A stretch of 64,000 bases of DNA from an uncultured Pelagibacteraceae bacterium (GTDB lineage Bacteria > Pseudomonadota > Alphaproteobacteria > Pelagibacterales > Pelagibacteraceae): assembly GCA_902582235.1 (NCBI GenBank), contig CACHQX010000001.1:144768-208767 (forward strand), given 5' to 3'. A model generated the notes under the pieces. It had not been told where the DNA came from and searched no databases. It saw nothing but the letters and a program-made list of their open reading frames with translations. A program made the position numbers and the translations under genes. This document shows positions 46,474 through 56,895 of the stretch, piece by piece (the first letter of the stretch is position 1; each line of letters starts with the position of its first letter).

Positions 46474-48048
46474 TTAAATTCCTTTTACTTTTTGGTGTTT
46501 AATACTTTCATTCATGGCTTTTTTCTCTCGCTTTATTAACATTTTATTCAGAGCATTCAAGTAAGCATTTGCTGAAGCGACTAGTGTATCAGTATCTGCA
46601 GATTGTCCAACAGTAGATCTATCATTTTCCTCAATCTTGACACTTACTGTTGCCTGAGCGTCAGTCCCTTCTGTTACAGCATGAACTTGATACAATAAAA
46701 GTTTCATGTCATGAGGATATAGCGCTTTGATACACTTGAATGTCGCATCAACAGGGCCATCTCCTGTCTGTGAAGTTTTTTTAATTTCGCCAAAGACATC
46801 CAGTGTCATCTCAGCTTTTTGGGGTTCACCAGTACCTGCGAAAACCTTCAACGATTTTAGGTTGATCGCATTTATTTTATTGTCAATTATTAAGCTATCA
46901 TCTACTAAAGCAATGATATCTTCATCGTAAACATGCTTTTTCTTGTCAGCCAAAACTTTAAATTTTCCAAATGCTGCTTGTACAACATCATCTGTTAGGT
47001 CTGAATATCCTAAATCACTTAACTTATCTTTAAATGCATGCCTACCAGAGTGCTTACCCATTACTAAAGATGTTTTTTTAACACCAACACTTTCTGGTGT
47101 CATAATTTCGTATGTCTCTCTATTTTTTAACATTCCATCTTGATGAATTCCTGACTCATGCGCAAAAGCATTTTTACCAACTATCGCTTTATTAAATTGA
47201 ACTGGAAATCCAGTAGCATTTGAAACAATCTTTGAAGCTTTACTAATGAGTTCTGTTTTAATTCCTGTTTCGTATGGCATTAAATCATTCCTTGTTTTAA
47301 TAGCCATCACAATCTCCTCTAACGCAGCGTTACCTGCTCTCTCTCCAATTCCATTTATAGTGCATTCAATTTGTCTAACACCTGCTGACAAACCTGCTAA
47401 AGCGTTGGCAACAGCTAAACCTAAGTCGTTGTGACAATGTGCTGATATGATTGCCTTATCAATGTTTGGCACATTATTTTTTATGTGTTTTATTGTCCGA
47501 GCGAATTCTTCGGGAATTGAATATCCAACAGTGTCAGGAATATTAATTGTTGTTGCTCCACATTTAATTGCCAACTCAATTGTTTTACACATAAAATCTA
47601 AATCTGTTCTTGTTCCATCTTCACAAGACCATTCCACATCATTAGTAAATTTTCTTGCATAGGTAACACTTTCTTTTATTGCATCTAAAACTTGATCGTT
47701 AGTCATATCAAGTTTATGTTTCATATGAACTGGACTTGTAGAAATAAAAGTATGGATTCTAAATCTTTTTGCAAACTTAAGTGACTCATGACACGCATCT
47801 ATATCTTTTTTTAATGCTCTTGATAAACCACACGGTATAGAATTCTTGACACTTTTACTTATCTCTGAAACTGCTTCAAAATCACCTGGAGACGAAATTG
47901 GAAATCCTGCCTCAATTATATCAATTCCCATCTCATCAAACACTCGAGAAATTTGAATTTTTTCCTCAACACTCATTGAGGCGCCAGGTGACTGCTCACC
48001 ATCTCTCATTGTTGTATCGAAGATAAAAACTTTTTCTTTGTCGCTCAT
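46474..48048 (-). CDS. leuA: 2-isopropylmalate synthase
   Basis: First committed step of leucine synthesis: condenses acetyl-CoA with 2-ketoisovalerate. The 524-residue protein has the catalytic TIM barrel motif DTTMRDGEQSPGASM, the metal site HCHNDLGLAVAN, and a full C-terminal LeuA regulatory domain (about residues 390-510) that binds leucine, so feedback inhibition is expected. A promoter with TTGATA and TATGCT elements lies just upstream. Genes ilvBNC for the shared branch are encoded immediately upstream on the same strand. mreB follows without a gap. Confidence 0.96.
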   Translation of the reverse strand: MSDKEKVFIFDTTMRDGEQSPGASMSVEEKIQISRVFDEMGIDIIEAGFPISSPGDFEAVSEISKSVKNSIPCGLSRALKKDIDACHESLKFAKRFRIHTFISTSPVHMKHKLDMTNDQVLDAIKESVTYARKFTNDVEWSCEDGTRTDLDFMCKTIELAIKCGATTINIPDTVGYSIPEEFARTIKHIKNNVPNIDKAIISAHCHNDLGLAVANALAGLSAGVRQIECTINGIGERAGNAALEEIVMAIKTRNDLMPYETGIKTELISKASKIVSNATGFPVQFNKAIVGKNAFAHESGIHQDGMLKNRETYEIMTPESVGVKKTSLVMGKHSGRHAFKDKLSDLGYSDLTDDVVQAAFGKFKVLADKKKHVYDEDIIALVDDSLIIDNKINAINLKSLKVFAGTGEPQKAEMTLDVFGEIKKTSQTGDGPVDATFKCIKALYPHDMKLLLYQVHAVTEGTDAQATVSVKIEENDRSTVGQSADTDTLVASANAYLNALNKMLIKREKKAMNESIKHQKVKGI

Positions 48049-48085
48049 AAAATACCAATTTTAATTAGGAGATAATACATCCTCT

Positions 48086-48115
48086 AGCATAGATTGTAAA
48101 TTAAAGAGTTATCAA
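48086..48115 (-). promoter_or_regulatory. Candidate leuA promoter
   Basis: On the minus strand TTGATA (48110-48115) and TATGCT (48086-48091) are separated by 18 bases, with the expected start site about 31 bases before the leuA ATG. It would drive leuA and the following mre-mrd genes. Confidence 0.5.
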
Positions 48116-48139
48116 TTTTTTTAAAAATAAGTATTTTAT

Positions 48140-49177
<1,038 letters not shown>

Positions 49178-49726
49178 TTATTTAAAAACTTCAGCCCCTC
49201 TAGTCATTGCTACAGCACCAGTTCTCGATACACTTACTAAACCAGTCTTTTTAAGATCATTCATTATAGTATCTATCTCTCTTCTTAAAGCAGTAATTTG
49301 TATTACTACTGATTTATTTGTTTTATCTAATACAACGGGATTAAATTTTTTGCAAAACTTAATAGCTTTCTTTCTTCTAATGTTATTGCCCACAATCTTT
49401 AGTAAAGCCATTTCTTTAAAAATTATTTTCTTATCACCCCTCATAAAATCAGCAACTTTATGAACGGGCACTAATTTTCCTAATTGAAGTTTAATCTGCT
49501 CTATAACTTGTGGTGTACCAGTGGTAACTATTGTAATTCTTGAAATGTTTAATTTAGAGTCAACTTCAGCAACTGCTAAAGACTCGATGTTGTATCCTCT
49601 TCCAGAAAATAGACCAACAACTCTTGCTAAAACACCTGCTTCATTATCAACCCAAACAACAATAACATGTGTATCACTTTTTTGTTTTTTTCCAGGGATG
49701 CTATAAGCTGATTTAGGTTTTGACAT
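49178..49726 (-). CDS. ilvN: Acetolactate synthase small (regulatory) subunit
   Basis: The 182-residue regulatory subunit with an N-terminal ACT domain (HVIVVWVDNEAGVLARVVGLFSGRGYNIESLAV) that binds valine, and a C-terminal ACT-like domain. It overlaps the ilvB stop by one base. Length is at the larger end for the family (IlvH type rather than the short IlvN). Confidence 0.95.
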   Translation of the reverse strand: MSKPKSAYSIPGKKQKSDTHVIVVWVDNEAGVLARVVGLFSGRGYNIESLAVAEVDSKLNISRITIVTTGTPQVIEQIKLQLGKLVPVHKVADFMRGDKKIIFKEMALLKIVGNNIRRKKAIKFCKKFNPVVLDKTNKSVVIQITALRREIDTIMNDLKKTGLVSVSRTGAVAMTRGAEVFK

Positions 49727-51492
49727 TAAACTAAAGTTTTTCCTTTTCCAGTAATCTTATTTTCTTTTTGATCATTTGGACCTAACAACATTTGGTTATG
49801 TGGTTTACCAGATGGTATCATTGGAAAACAATTTTCTTCTTTGTCAACTAGACAATCAAAAATAACGGGTTTATTTACATTTATCATTTCTTTTATTTTT
49901 TCATCAAGTTCATCAGGAGTTTTGGCCCTTATACCGACACATCCATAAGCTTCAGCTAGTTTTACAAAATCTGGAAGCGCTGCAGTGTAACTTTCTGAAT
50001 AATTTTTTTCGTGAAGAAGTTCCTGCCATTGTCTAACCATTCCCATATACTCGTTGTTTAAAATAAAAATTTTAATAGGTAAATTATATTGAACTGCTGT
50101 AGACATTTCTTGTATTGTCATTAACACAGAGGCCTCTCCCGCAATATCAACCACCAATTTATCAGGATGTGCAATTTGAACACCAACTGCTGCGGGCAAT
50201 CCGTATCCCATTGTTCCTAAACCTCCAGAAGTCATCCATCTGTTTGGTTTATTAAATTTATAATGTTGCGCTGCCCACATTTGATGTTGGCCTACTTCAG
50301 TAGTTATATAAGTATCTTTATCTTTTGTAAGCTCATACAATCTTTGAATAGCGTGTTGTGGTTTTATGGTTTTATCACTGTTTATAAAATTAAGTGAGTT
50401 CACCGATCTCCATTCGGAAATTTTCTCCCACCATTTTGAAGTTTTTTCTTTATTAGAACTTGCAAAATTTGGATTCTTTTTCTTTAGAGTCTTTATTACC
50501 GAAAGCATCACCTCAGAAACATCACCGACAATTGGTAAATCAACTTTTACATTTTTATTGATAGATGATGGATCGATATCTATATGAACCTTTTTCGATT
50601 TTGGTGAAAACTCATCTATCTTTCCAGTTATTCTATCATCAAACCTTGCACCAATGTTAATCATCAAATCACAATCATGCATTGCATTGTTTGCTTCATA
50701 AGTTCCGTGCATACCAAGCATTCCTAAAAATTGATTATCATCCCCAGGATATGATCCTAAGCCCTGTAAAGTAGAAGTTATCGGAAAACCTGTAAGTGAT
50801 ACTAGTTCTCTTAATAACTCGCTAGCTTTTGGTCCAGAATTAATTACACCTCCGCCAGTATATAATATTGGTCTTGATGAATTTACCATTAACTTTACAA
50901 GTTGATCAATTTCACTTTGATTAAATTTGCTATGAATTTTGCCATTTAGTTTTTTTCTTTTGATTGAACTAACATATTTTGTTTTTTGAAACTGAATATC
51001 TTTTGGTATATCAACTAGAACAGGTCCTGGTCTTCCTGTTGTGGCAACTTCAAAGGCCTTATGTATAATTTTTGATAAGTCTTTAACATCCTTTACAAGC
51101 CAATTATGTTTTGTGCATGGCCTTGTAATTCCTGTTGTGTCACACTCTTGAAACGCATCTGTGCCGATTAAATGAGTGGGAACTTGTCCAGATATACAAA
51201 CTAATGGTATTGAGTCCATGTATGCATCTGTCAAAGCAGTAACAGCATTAGTTGCTCCTGGTCCAGAAGTAACCAATACTACTCCAGGCTTACCGGAAGA
51301 CCTTGCGTATCCTTCTGCTGCATGTCCCGCACCTTGTTCATGTCTTACTAAAATATGTTTTATACTTTCGTGATTTTTTAATTCATCATAAATTGGAAGA
51401 ACCGCACCACCAGGATAACCAAATATATATTCTACGTCTTGATCCTCAAGACATTTGAAAACAATTTCTGCACCTGAATATAATTTAGACAT
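49726..51492 (-). CDS. ilvB: Acetolactate synthase large (catalytic) subunit
   Basis: A 588-residue ThDP-dependent enzyme making acetolactate from pyruvate. The catalytic Glu lies in LVRHEQGAGHAAEGYAR, SGPGATNAVTAL is in the PYR domain, and the ThDP/Mg motif is in the region DIAGEASVLMTIQEM...NNEYMGMVRQWQ; here the usual GDGS reads GEAS. The metal-binding motif is thus altered (Asp to Glu, Gly to Ala), worth noting although related alphaproteobacterial enzymes carry similar variants. A long hairpin touches the start codon on its 5' side. First gene of ilvBNC. Confidence 0.95.
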   Translation of the reverse strand: MSKLYSGAEIVFKCLEDQDVEYIFGYPGGAVLPIYDELKNHESIKHILVRHEQGAGHAAEGYARSSGKPGVVLVTSGPGATNAVTALTDAYMDSIPLVCISGQVPTHLIGTDAFQECDTTGITRPCTKHNWLVKDVKDLSKIIHKAFEVATTGRPGPVLVDIPKDIQFQKTKYVSSIKRKKLNGKIHSKFNQSEIDQLVKLMVNSSRPILYTGGGVINSGPKASELLRELVSLTGFPITSTLQGLGSYPGDDNQFLGMLGMHGTYEANNAMHDCDLMINIGARFDDRITGKIDEFSPKSKKVHIDIDPSSINKNVKVDLPIVGDVSEVMLSVIKTLKKKNPNFASSNKEKTSKWWEKISEWRSVNSLNFINSDKTIKPQHAIQRLYELTKDKDTYITTEVGQHQMWAAQHYKFNKPNRWMTSGGLGTMGYGLPAAVGVQIAHPDKLVVDIAGEASVLMTIQEMSTAVQYNLPIKIFILNNEYMGMVRQWQELLHEKNYSESYTAALPDFVKLAEAYGCVGIRAKTPDELDEKIKEMINVNKPVIFDCLVDKEENCFPMIPSGKPHNQMLLGPNDQKENKITGKGKTLV

Positions 51493-51528
51493 TTGGCCAA
51501 TCTAGCTGAAGTTGAGCTAATTGGTCAA
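51493..51528 (-). promoter_or_regulatory. Hairpin abutting the ilvB start codon
   Basis: TTGGCCAAT (51493-51501) pairs with ATTGGTCAA (51520-51528) through one G-T pair, and TAGCT (51503-51507) pairs with AGCTA (51515-51519), with one bulged base and a 7-base loop: about 14 pairs in all. On the minus strand the stem ends exactly at the ilvB ATG and no free Shine-Dalgarno is seen. No T-run follows, so a terminator is unlikely; a translational control element or a binding site is possible. Confidence 0.5.
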
Positions 51529-51541
51529 GTTTTAGCAGAAA

Positions 51542-52453
51542 TTATTTTAAAATTTTTTTGAATGGATTTTTTGATTTTGGATCAATTTTGTGCCAATTAA
51601 TCATATGACCTCGAGACCAAGTACTCTGTCTTTTGGCGTATTGTCTAGTTTTTATTAATATCTGTTCTTTAATATCCTTCAATTCAGCTTTTTTACTTAA
51701 ATAAGAGTTAATCTCTTTAATACCAATCACATGATTAACGGTATTCAGTTTGTTAATTTTAATGAGATTGAATTTCTTTACTTCTTTTATGGCTCCTAAA
51801 TCGAACATCCTATCAATTCTTTTTTCGATATTTTTTATTAATTTGTCTCTTGGATAATCCACATAAGTCATCACAAACTCATTCTTATCGAAAAAGGTCT
51901 TTGTTTCTTTAAACCATTTGTATAATGATTTTTTTGTAAGCTTTTTAACTTCGTATGCTCTTATTGATCTATTAACATCATTTGAATTAATAAATTTTTT
52001 AGATACAGGATCTAATTTAACTAATTTTTTATAAAATTGCTCCTGGCCTAATTCGTTGTGAAGCTTAAGTATCTTGTTTTTTTCTGAAAGTTTGAACTTT
52101 GGAATTCTTACTAGCCCATCCACTAAAGCTTTAAAATAAAGACCAGTTCCACCTACAATAATTGGGATCTTTTTCTTTTTTCTAATTAAATTTATTATTT
52201 TGATACATTCTTTGAGCCATTGACCTGTTGAAAATCTTTTTCGTACATCAATAATGCCGAATAAATGATGTTTAATTTTTTTTTGATCTTTTTCTGAAGG
52301 CCTTGCTGTAAGTATTTTAAGCTGCTTATAAACCTGCATACTGTCAGCATTAACGATTTCTCCATTAATTTTTTTCGCTAAGTTGATTGCTATTTTTGAT
52401 TTTCCTGAAGCTGTTGGTCCAGCTATAAGAATGATTTTGGACTTGTAGTCCAT
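51542..52453 (-). CDS. miaA: tRNA dimethylallyltransferase
   Basis: Adds the isopentenyl group to A37 of tRNAs reading UNN codons. The 303-residue protein has the P-loop GPTASGKS at residues 12-19, the NADSMQVYKQLKILTARP motif, HHLFGIIDV, and the GTGLYFKAL motif. It lies 1 base after degP on the same strand and 49 bases before ilvB. The C-terminal region KTRQYAKRQSTWSRG is the tRNA-binding signature. Confidence 0.95.
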   Translation of the reverse strand: MDYKSKIILIAGPTASGKSKIAINLAKKINGEIVNADSMQVYKQLKILTARPSEKDQKKIKHHLFGIIDVRKRFSTGQWLKECIKIINLIRKKKKIPIIVGGTGLYFKALVDGLVRIPKFKLSEKNKILKLHNELGQEQFYKKLVKLDPVSKKFINSNDVNRSIRAYEVKKLTKKSLYKWFKETKTFFDKNEFVMTYVDYPRDKLIKNIEKRIDRMFDLGAIKEVKKFNLIKINKLNTVNHVIGIKEINSYLSKKAELKDIKEQILIKTRQYAKRQSTWSRGHMINWHKIDPKSKNPFKKILK

Positions 52454-52454
52454 G

Positions 52455-53852
52455 TTATTTTAATTTGACACCTATATATCTTTTTTGATTTTGATCATTA
52501 ATTACAGCTATTAAAATCGTTTTACTTGAAGTCTTTAGGGCTGCATTTACTAAATTATTAAGTTCTGTTGCACTCTTAATATTTCTTTTTTGAGCTTCGA
52601 CTATTAAATCACCAACTTTTAGATAATTAATAGGACTTTCTGTGTCTATCTTTGTTATAACAACTCCAGTTGTGTTTAGTGGAATTTTTTTCTCTACTAA
52701 GTCATCTCTTGTTATTTTTCTTACTTCAATTTTTAAACCGTCTATAAAAGTTGCTTTAGGTTTTGTTGGTTTTTCTGCTTTAAAGTCCTCAGAAGTCTCT
52801 AATCTTCCTAAAGTAATTTTTTTTATAATTTCTTTTTTATTTCTCCAAATCTTTACATTTACGACTTTTCCAACTTTTGTTTGTGCAACAATTAATGGAA
52901 GTTCTTGCATCTCATTAATCTTTTTACCATCAAACTCTAAAATTATATCACCATCCTTTATCCCAGCTTTATCTGATGGGCTACCCGGTGCAACACTTGC
53001 AACTAATGCACCTCGAGCTTTTTTCAATTTTTCTACATCTGCTATTTCTTTGGTGACTGTTTGTATTCTTACTCCTAACCAACCTCTTTTTGTTTCACCA
53101 AATTCTAAAAGTTGATCTATTACTAGTTTGGCACTATTTGATGGTATAGCAAATCCAATACCGATGGATCCTGATTGACCTAATATAGCAGTATTAATTC
53201 CTATTACTTCTCCTTTCATGTTAAATAGAGGACCTCCAGAATTTCCCGAGTTTATAGATGCATCCGTTTGAATAAAATCTTCATAACGCGCCATACCAAT
53301 ATTTCTATTTCTTGCTGAAACTATTCCTGCAGTTACAGTTCCTCCTAATCCAAATGGATTTCCAATTGCTATTACCCAATCTCCAATTCTTGCAGTATCA
53401 GAGTTTCCAAACTTTACTGTTTCAAATTTGTCATCTGTAATTATTTGTAGAACTGCAATATCAGATAAAGGGTCAGTTCCTAAAATTTTTGCTTTATATT
53501 CTTTATCACCATTTGCTCTTATGAATATATCTTCTGCACCTTGGATCACATGGTTATTAGTTATAACAATTCCTTTTTTATCAATTATAAAGCCTGAGCC
53601 TAGTGCGCTTGATTTTCTTTTTTGAGGTGTTCCAAACTCTTTAAACATGTCTTCGAAAGGTGATCCTGGTGGGAATTCAAATGGGAAAGGATTTACGTTT
53701 TTAACAACAGTTGTAGATGTTGAGATATTTACAACCGCTGGCATTAACTTTTCAGTTAAATCAGCAAATGAGGCGGGTCTTTCTTGTGAAATTGCTGAGT
53801 GACTGAATAATACAAAAACTATGATTGAAAATATCGATCTGAGGTCCCTCAT
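52455..53852 (-). CDS. degP: Do-like periplasmic serine protease with PDZ domains
   Basis: A 465-residue trypsin-like protease/chaperone of the periplasm. A signal peptide (to about SHSAISQ) is followed by the catalytic triad His101 (TNNHVI), Asp131 (SDIAVLQ) and Ser205 (NSGNSGGPLF), then PDZ1 (WLGVRIQ to about residue 355) and a C-terminal PDZ2. Acts in envelope protein quality control. It lies immediately downstream of hflK-hflC and the DUF2065 gene, matching the usual alphaproteobacterial order, where FtsH-associated HflKC and DegP are linked. Confidence 0.94.
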   Translation of the reverse strand: MRDLRSIFSIIVFVLFSHSAISQERPASFADLTEKLMPAVVNISTSTTVVKNVNPFPFEFPPGSPFEDMFKEFGTPQKRKSSALGSGFIIDKKGIVITNNHVIQGAEDIFIRANGDKEYKAKILGTDPLSDIAVLQIITDDKFETVKFGNSDTARIGDWVIAIGNPFGLGGTVTAGIVSARNRNIGMARYEDFIQTDASINSGNSGGPLFNMKGEVIGINTAILGQSGSIGIGFAIPSNSAKLVIDQLLEFGETKRGWLGVRIQTVTKEIADVEKLKKARGALVASVAPGSPSDKAGIKDGDIILEFDGKKINEMQELPLIVAQTKVGKVVNVKIWRNKKEIIKKITLGRLETSEDFKAEKPTKPKATFIDGLKIEVRKITRDDLVEKKIPLNTTGVVITKIDTESPINYLKVGDLIVEAQKRNIKSATELNNLVNAALKTSSKTILIAVINDQNQKRYIGVKLK

Positions 53853-53857
53853 TATCT

Positions 53858-54043
53858 TTATCCTTTAATAAACCATATTATAAAGAAACCAATTAAAACA
53901 AATATAATTCCACCTAATCTTAATTGTTTATCGTTAATCATTTTTAATTTTTCTAACATACTTTTCATTTTTGAGGGAAATAAGGCATAAAGAATTCCCT
54001 CTATAAAGAGAAATAAACCTAAAGCGACAATTAAGTCGTCCAT
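53858..54043 (-). CDS. DUF2065 family small membrane protein
   Basis: A 61-residue protein with two hydrophobic segments (about 3-20 and 42-58) around a basic loop. The FIEGILYALFPSKMKSML segment and the LRLGGIIFVLIGFFIIWF ending match DUF2065. The place between hflC and degP is the position of this family in other proteobacteria, which supports a real gene despite its size. Function unknown, presumably linked to membrane protein quality control. Confidence 0.82.
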   Translation of the reverse strand: MDDLIVALGLFLFIEGILYALFPSKMKSMLEKLKMINDKQLRLGGIIFVLIGFFIIWFIKG

Positions 54044-54047
54044 TCTA

Positions 54048-54914
54048 CTATTGTTTGATTTGTGCTTTTACGTTTCCGAAGAATTTGAAAAATTCACTAT
54101 CGGGTGACATTATAAGTGAAGTTTCACCGCCTATTAATGCTCTTTCATAAGCTTGCATCGCTCTATAGAATGCAAAAAATTCCGCATCTTTTCCAAAAGC
54201 ATCAGCAAATATTTTATTACGCTGACCATCACCTTCACCCTTCATGATCTCTGATTTTTTTTGTGCCTCTGCAAGAATTACTGTGACCTCTTTATCAGCT
54301 GTAGATGTAATTGTTACAGCCATCTCTGCTCCTTTTGCTCTAAACTCTTTTGCTTCCCTCTCCCTTTCAGTTTGCATTCTTCTATAAATTGCATCACTGT
54401 TTGCTTGAGGTAAGTCTGCTCTTTTAATTCTTACATCAACTATTTTTATACCAAAGTTTTGTGCCTCATTATTAACTCCCTCTTGAATAAGAGTCATTTG
54501 TTTATTTCTATCCTCTGATAATAAAGTTTGCAGTTCTTGAGTACCTAAAACACTTCTTATTCTTGAGTTAATAATTGTTGATAATCTTGATCTAGCAACT
54601 CTTTCATTTCCAACAGAGATATAAAATTTTAATGGATCCACAATTTGAAATCTTGCAAATGCATCAACAATTAGTCTTTTTTGATCTGATGCAATAACTT
54701 CCTCTGGTGGAGCATCAAGGTTTAAAATTCTCTTATCTAAAAATACAACGTTTTGTATAAATGGTAGCTTAAAGTTTAAACCTGGCTTCAGTAAAATTCT
54801 TTTTGGATCACCAAATTGAAGAACTATTGCTTGATTTACTTCTTTTACAATGAAGACTGAAAAGAATGCTGTCAAAGCAAGAACACCAATTACTGGAAGT
54901 ATAATTTTTTTCAT
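54048..54914 (-). CDS. hflC: FtsH modulator HflC
   Basis: A 288-residue SPFH/prohibitin-domain protein with one N-terminal membrane anchor and a periplasmic-facing SPFH domain (NQAIVLQFGDPKRILLKPGLNFKLPF), followed by a helical region. With HflK it forms a large cage around the membrane protease FtsH and controls its access to substrates. It follows hflK directly with no gap. Confidence 0.95.
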   Translation of the reverse strand: MKKIILPVIGVLALTAFFSVFIVKEVNQAIVLQFGDPKRILLKPGLNFKLPFIQNVVFLDKRILNLDAPPEEVIASDQKRLIVDAFARFQIVDPLKFYISVGNERVARSRLSTIINSRIRSVLGTQELQTLLSEDRNKQMTLIQEGVNNEAQNFGIKIVDVRIKRADLPQANSDAIYRRMQTEREREAKEFRAKGAEMAVTITSTADKEVTVILAEAQKKSEIMKGEGDGQRNKIFADAFGKDAEFFAFYRAMQAYERALIGGETSLIMSPDSEFFKFFGNVKAQIKQ

Positions 54915-56015
54915 TTAGTTCGTTTTCTTTTTTAGTTCTGGAAGTGGCAAGTAAGGAACAACCCCTGAACCTGCATTCTTCTCTATTATAACTTTATCAA
55001 TGTCTGCTAAAACTTTTTCCATTGTTTCAAGATACATTCTTTCTTGTGTAACTTGTTTTGCATTTTTGTACTCATCAAAGATAGCTGTAAATCTACTTGC
55101 TTCACCTTCTGCTTTTGCAACAACTTCTTTTTTATATGCCTCAGCGGCTTGTAAAATTTTTTCAGCTTCACCCCTTGCTCTTGGAATTACATCATTAGCG
55201 TAAGCCTCAGCTTCGTTTTTAGATCTTTCCATGTCAGCTCTTGCAGCCTGTACATCTCTAAAAGCATCGATTACCTGGTCTGGTGGGTCTGCTTTTTGTG
55301 TTTGAACCTGAGTTATTTGTATTCCGCTCTGATACTCGTCTAAAATATTTTGAATTATCTCACTTGCATCAATTTCTATTTGTGATCTTCCTTCAGTCAA
55401 AATTGGTTGAATATCACTTCTGGCAATTACTTCTCTCATTGCTGTTTCTGCTGCAGCTTTAACTGTTCCTTCAGGATCTTGAATTTTGAATAAAAAGTTT
55501 CCTGCATCTTTTATTACCCAGAAAACTGAAAAATCTATATTAACAATATTTTCGTCTCCCGTTAACATTAAACTCTCTTCTGGAACATCAGCTACAACAC
55601 CTGATGTAAAACCTGTATCTCTTTCCGATCTGAAACCAATATCAATTCTATTAACTTTTGTTACTTTTGGAGTTAATACGCTCTCTACTGGAAAAGGTAT
55701 ATGGTAATTTAATCCAGGTTGTGTAGTAGAAACAAATTTTCCAAATCTTAAAACCACACCTTGTTCATCTGGTAAAACTCTATAAAGTCCACTTAGTGCC
55801 CAGACAATAATTAAAATTGTAAGACCAAAAACTATTGGTTTACCTCCGCCTGAAGTTCCGCCGGGAAGAAATTTATTTATTTTATCTTGAAGATTTTTTA
55901 TTAATTCATCTATGTTTGGAGGTGTTGGACCTCTTCTTCCAGATCCATTTCCTGAACCTCCTCCTGGGGGTGATCCCCATGGACTTCCACCTCTACCTCT
56001 AAAATCATCAACCAT
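54915..56015 (-). CDS. hflK: FtsH modulator HflK
   Basis: A 366-residue SPFH protein. The N-terminus is Gly/Pro-rich (FRGRGGSPWGSPPGGGSG), then a membrane helix (IVFGLTILIIVWALSGLY), the SPFH domain (VLPDEQGVVLRFGKFV) and a long helical segment (about residues 240-320). It is the partner of HflC. A promoter candidate with TTGTTT and TATATA lies within 35 bases of the start codon, which would give a very short leader. Confidence 0.95.
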   Translation of the reverse strand: MVDDFRGRGGSPWGSPPGGGSGNGSGRRGPTPPNIDELIKNLQDKINKFLPGGTSGGGKPIVFGLTILIIVWALSGLYRVLPDEQGVVLRFGKFVSTTQPGLNYHIPFPVESVLTPKVTKVNRIDIGFRSERDTGFTSGVVADVPEESLMLTGDENIVNIDFSVFWVIKDAGNFLFKIQDPEGTVKAAAETAMREVIARSDIQPILTEGRSQIEIDASEIIQNILDEYQSGIQITQVQTQKADPPDQVIDAFRDVQAARADMERSKNEAEAYANDVIPRARGEAEKILQAAEAYKKEVVAKAEGEASRFTAIFDEYKNAKQVTQERMYLETMEKVLADIDKVIIEKNAGSGVVPYLPLPELKKKTN

Positions 56016-56022
56016 GACAATG

Positions 56023-56050
56023 TATATAATGTCTTTAATGTGAAAAACAA
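56023..56050 (-). promoter_or_regulatory. Candidate hflK promoter
   Basis: Minus strand: TTGTTT (56045-56050) and TATATA (56023-56028), 16 bases apart. The start site would lie only a few bases before the hflK ATG, so the mRNA would be nearly leaderless. On the plus strand of the same gap a TATAAA at 56073-56078 could serve mrp, with a poor -35. Confidence 0.35.
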
Positions 56051-56097
56051 GTTAAGTATGCTAAAACATTGGTATAAATAGTGGACTTAATGAAGCA

Positions 56098-56895
56098 ATG
56101 ATTGAAAAACCAAGAGCAAAAACCTTTACTAAAAACCCAATTATAGGTACTAAATTCACAATAGCAGTATCAAGCGCGAAAGGTGGAGTTGGAAAATCTA
56201 CCTTCGCATCTAATCTTGCTTTAGCTTTAAAAAAGCAAGGATGTAAAGTTGGTCTACTAGATGCTGATATTTATGGTCCCTCGTTACCAAAATTATTCGA
56301 TATTGGAGACAAACCAGAAAGCGATGGTCAGAGATTAATTCCAATTTTAAAATATGATATTCAGTGTATGTCAATTGGATTTCTTACTGATGAGCAAACC
56401 CCTATGATTTGGAGGGGACCAATGGTCACCAGTGCAATAAAAACATTTACTCAAAAAGTTGCATGGAAAGATTTAGATTTTATTATCGTGGATATGCCGC
56501 CTGGAACTGGTGATACTCAACTTACTTTTACTCAAGAAGTGAAAATGGATGGAGTGATAATAATTTCAACACCCCAAGAGATAGCCTTACAAGATGTAAA
56601 GAGAGGTATAAAAATGTTTGATAAGCTTGGAACAAAAATAATTGGATTAATTGATAACATGAGTTTTTTCAAAGGGGATGATGGAAAAAAATACTATATA
56701 TTTGGAGAAGGTGGAGTAAAAAAAACTGCTGAAGAGTTTAAAAAAGATTTTTTGTGCGAAATCCCCCTTGATCCTGAGGTAGGTAAACAAGGTGATAAAG
56801 GAACACCAATTGTTGAAAGCAATCCAGAAAATGAGGTATCTAAGATTTATTTAGAGTTGGCTTCTAAAATTAAATCAATTTATCTTTTAAACTAA
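56098..56895 (+). CDS. mrp: Mrp/ApbC-type ATPase for Fe-S cluster transfer
   Basis: A 265-residue P-loop ATPase of the Mrp/NBP35 (ParA-like) family. The Walker A deviant motif AKGGVGKST spans residues 27-35 and the switch region is [11 protein letters not shown]. It lacks the DUF59 N-terminal domain found in longer homologues, and the family's CxxC cluster-binding pair is not evident (IDNMSFF where CPHC-type residues are usual), so its cluster-carrier role may be altered. It overlaps the convergent thyX by 26 bases. Confidence 0.88.
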   Translation: MIEKPRAKTFTKNPIIGTKFTIAVSSAKGGVGKSTFASNLALALKKQGCKVGLLDADIYGPSLPKLFDIGDKPESDGQRLIPILKYDIQCMSIGFLTDEQTPMIWRGPMVTSAIKTFTQKVAWKDLDFIIVDMPPGTGDTQLTFTQEVKMDGVIIISTPQEIALQDVKRGIKMFDKLGTKIIGLIDNMSFFKGDDGKKYYIFGEGGVKKTAEEFKKDFLCEIPLDPEVGKQGDKGTPIVESNPENEVSKIYLELASKIKSIYLLN

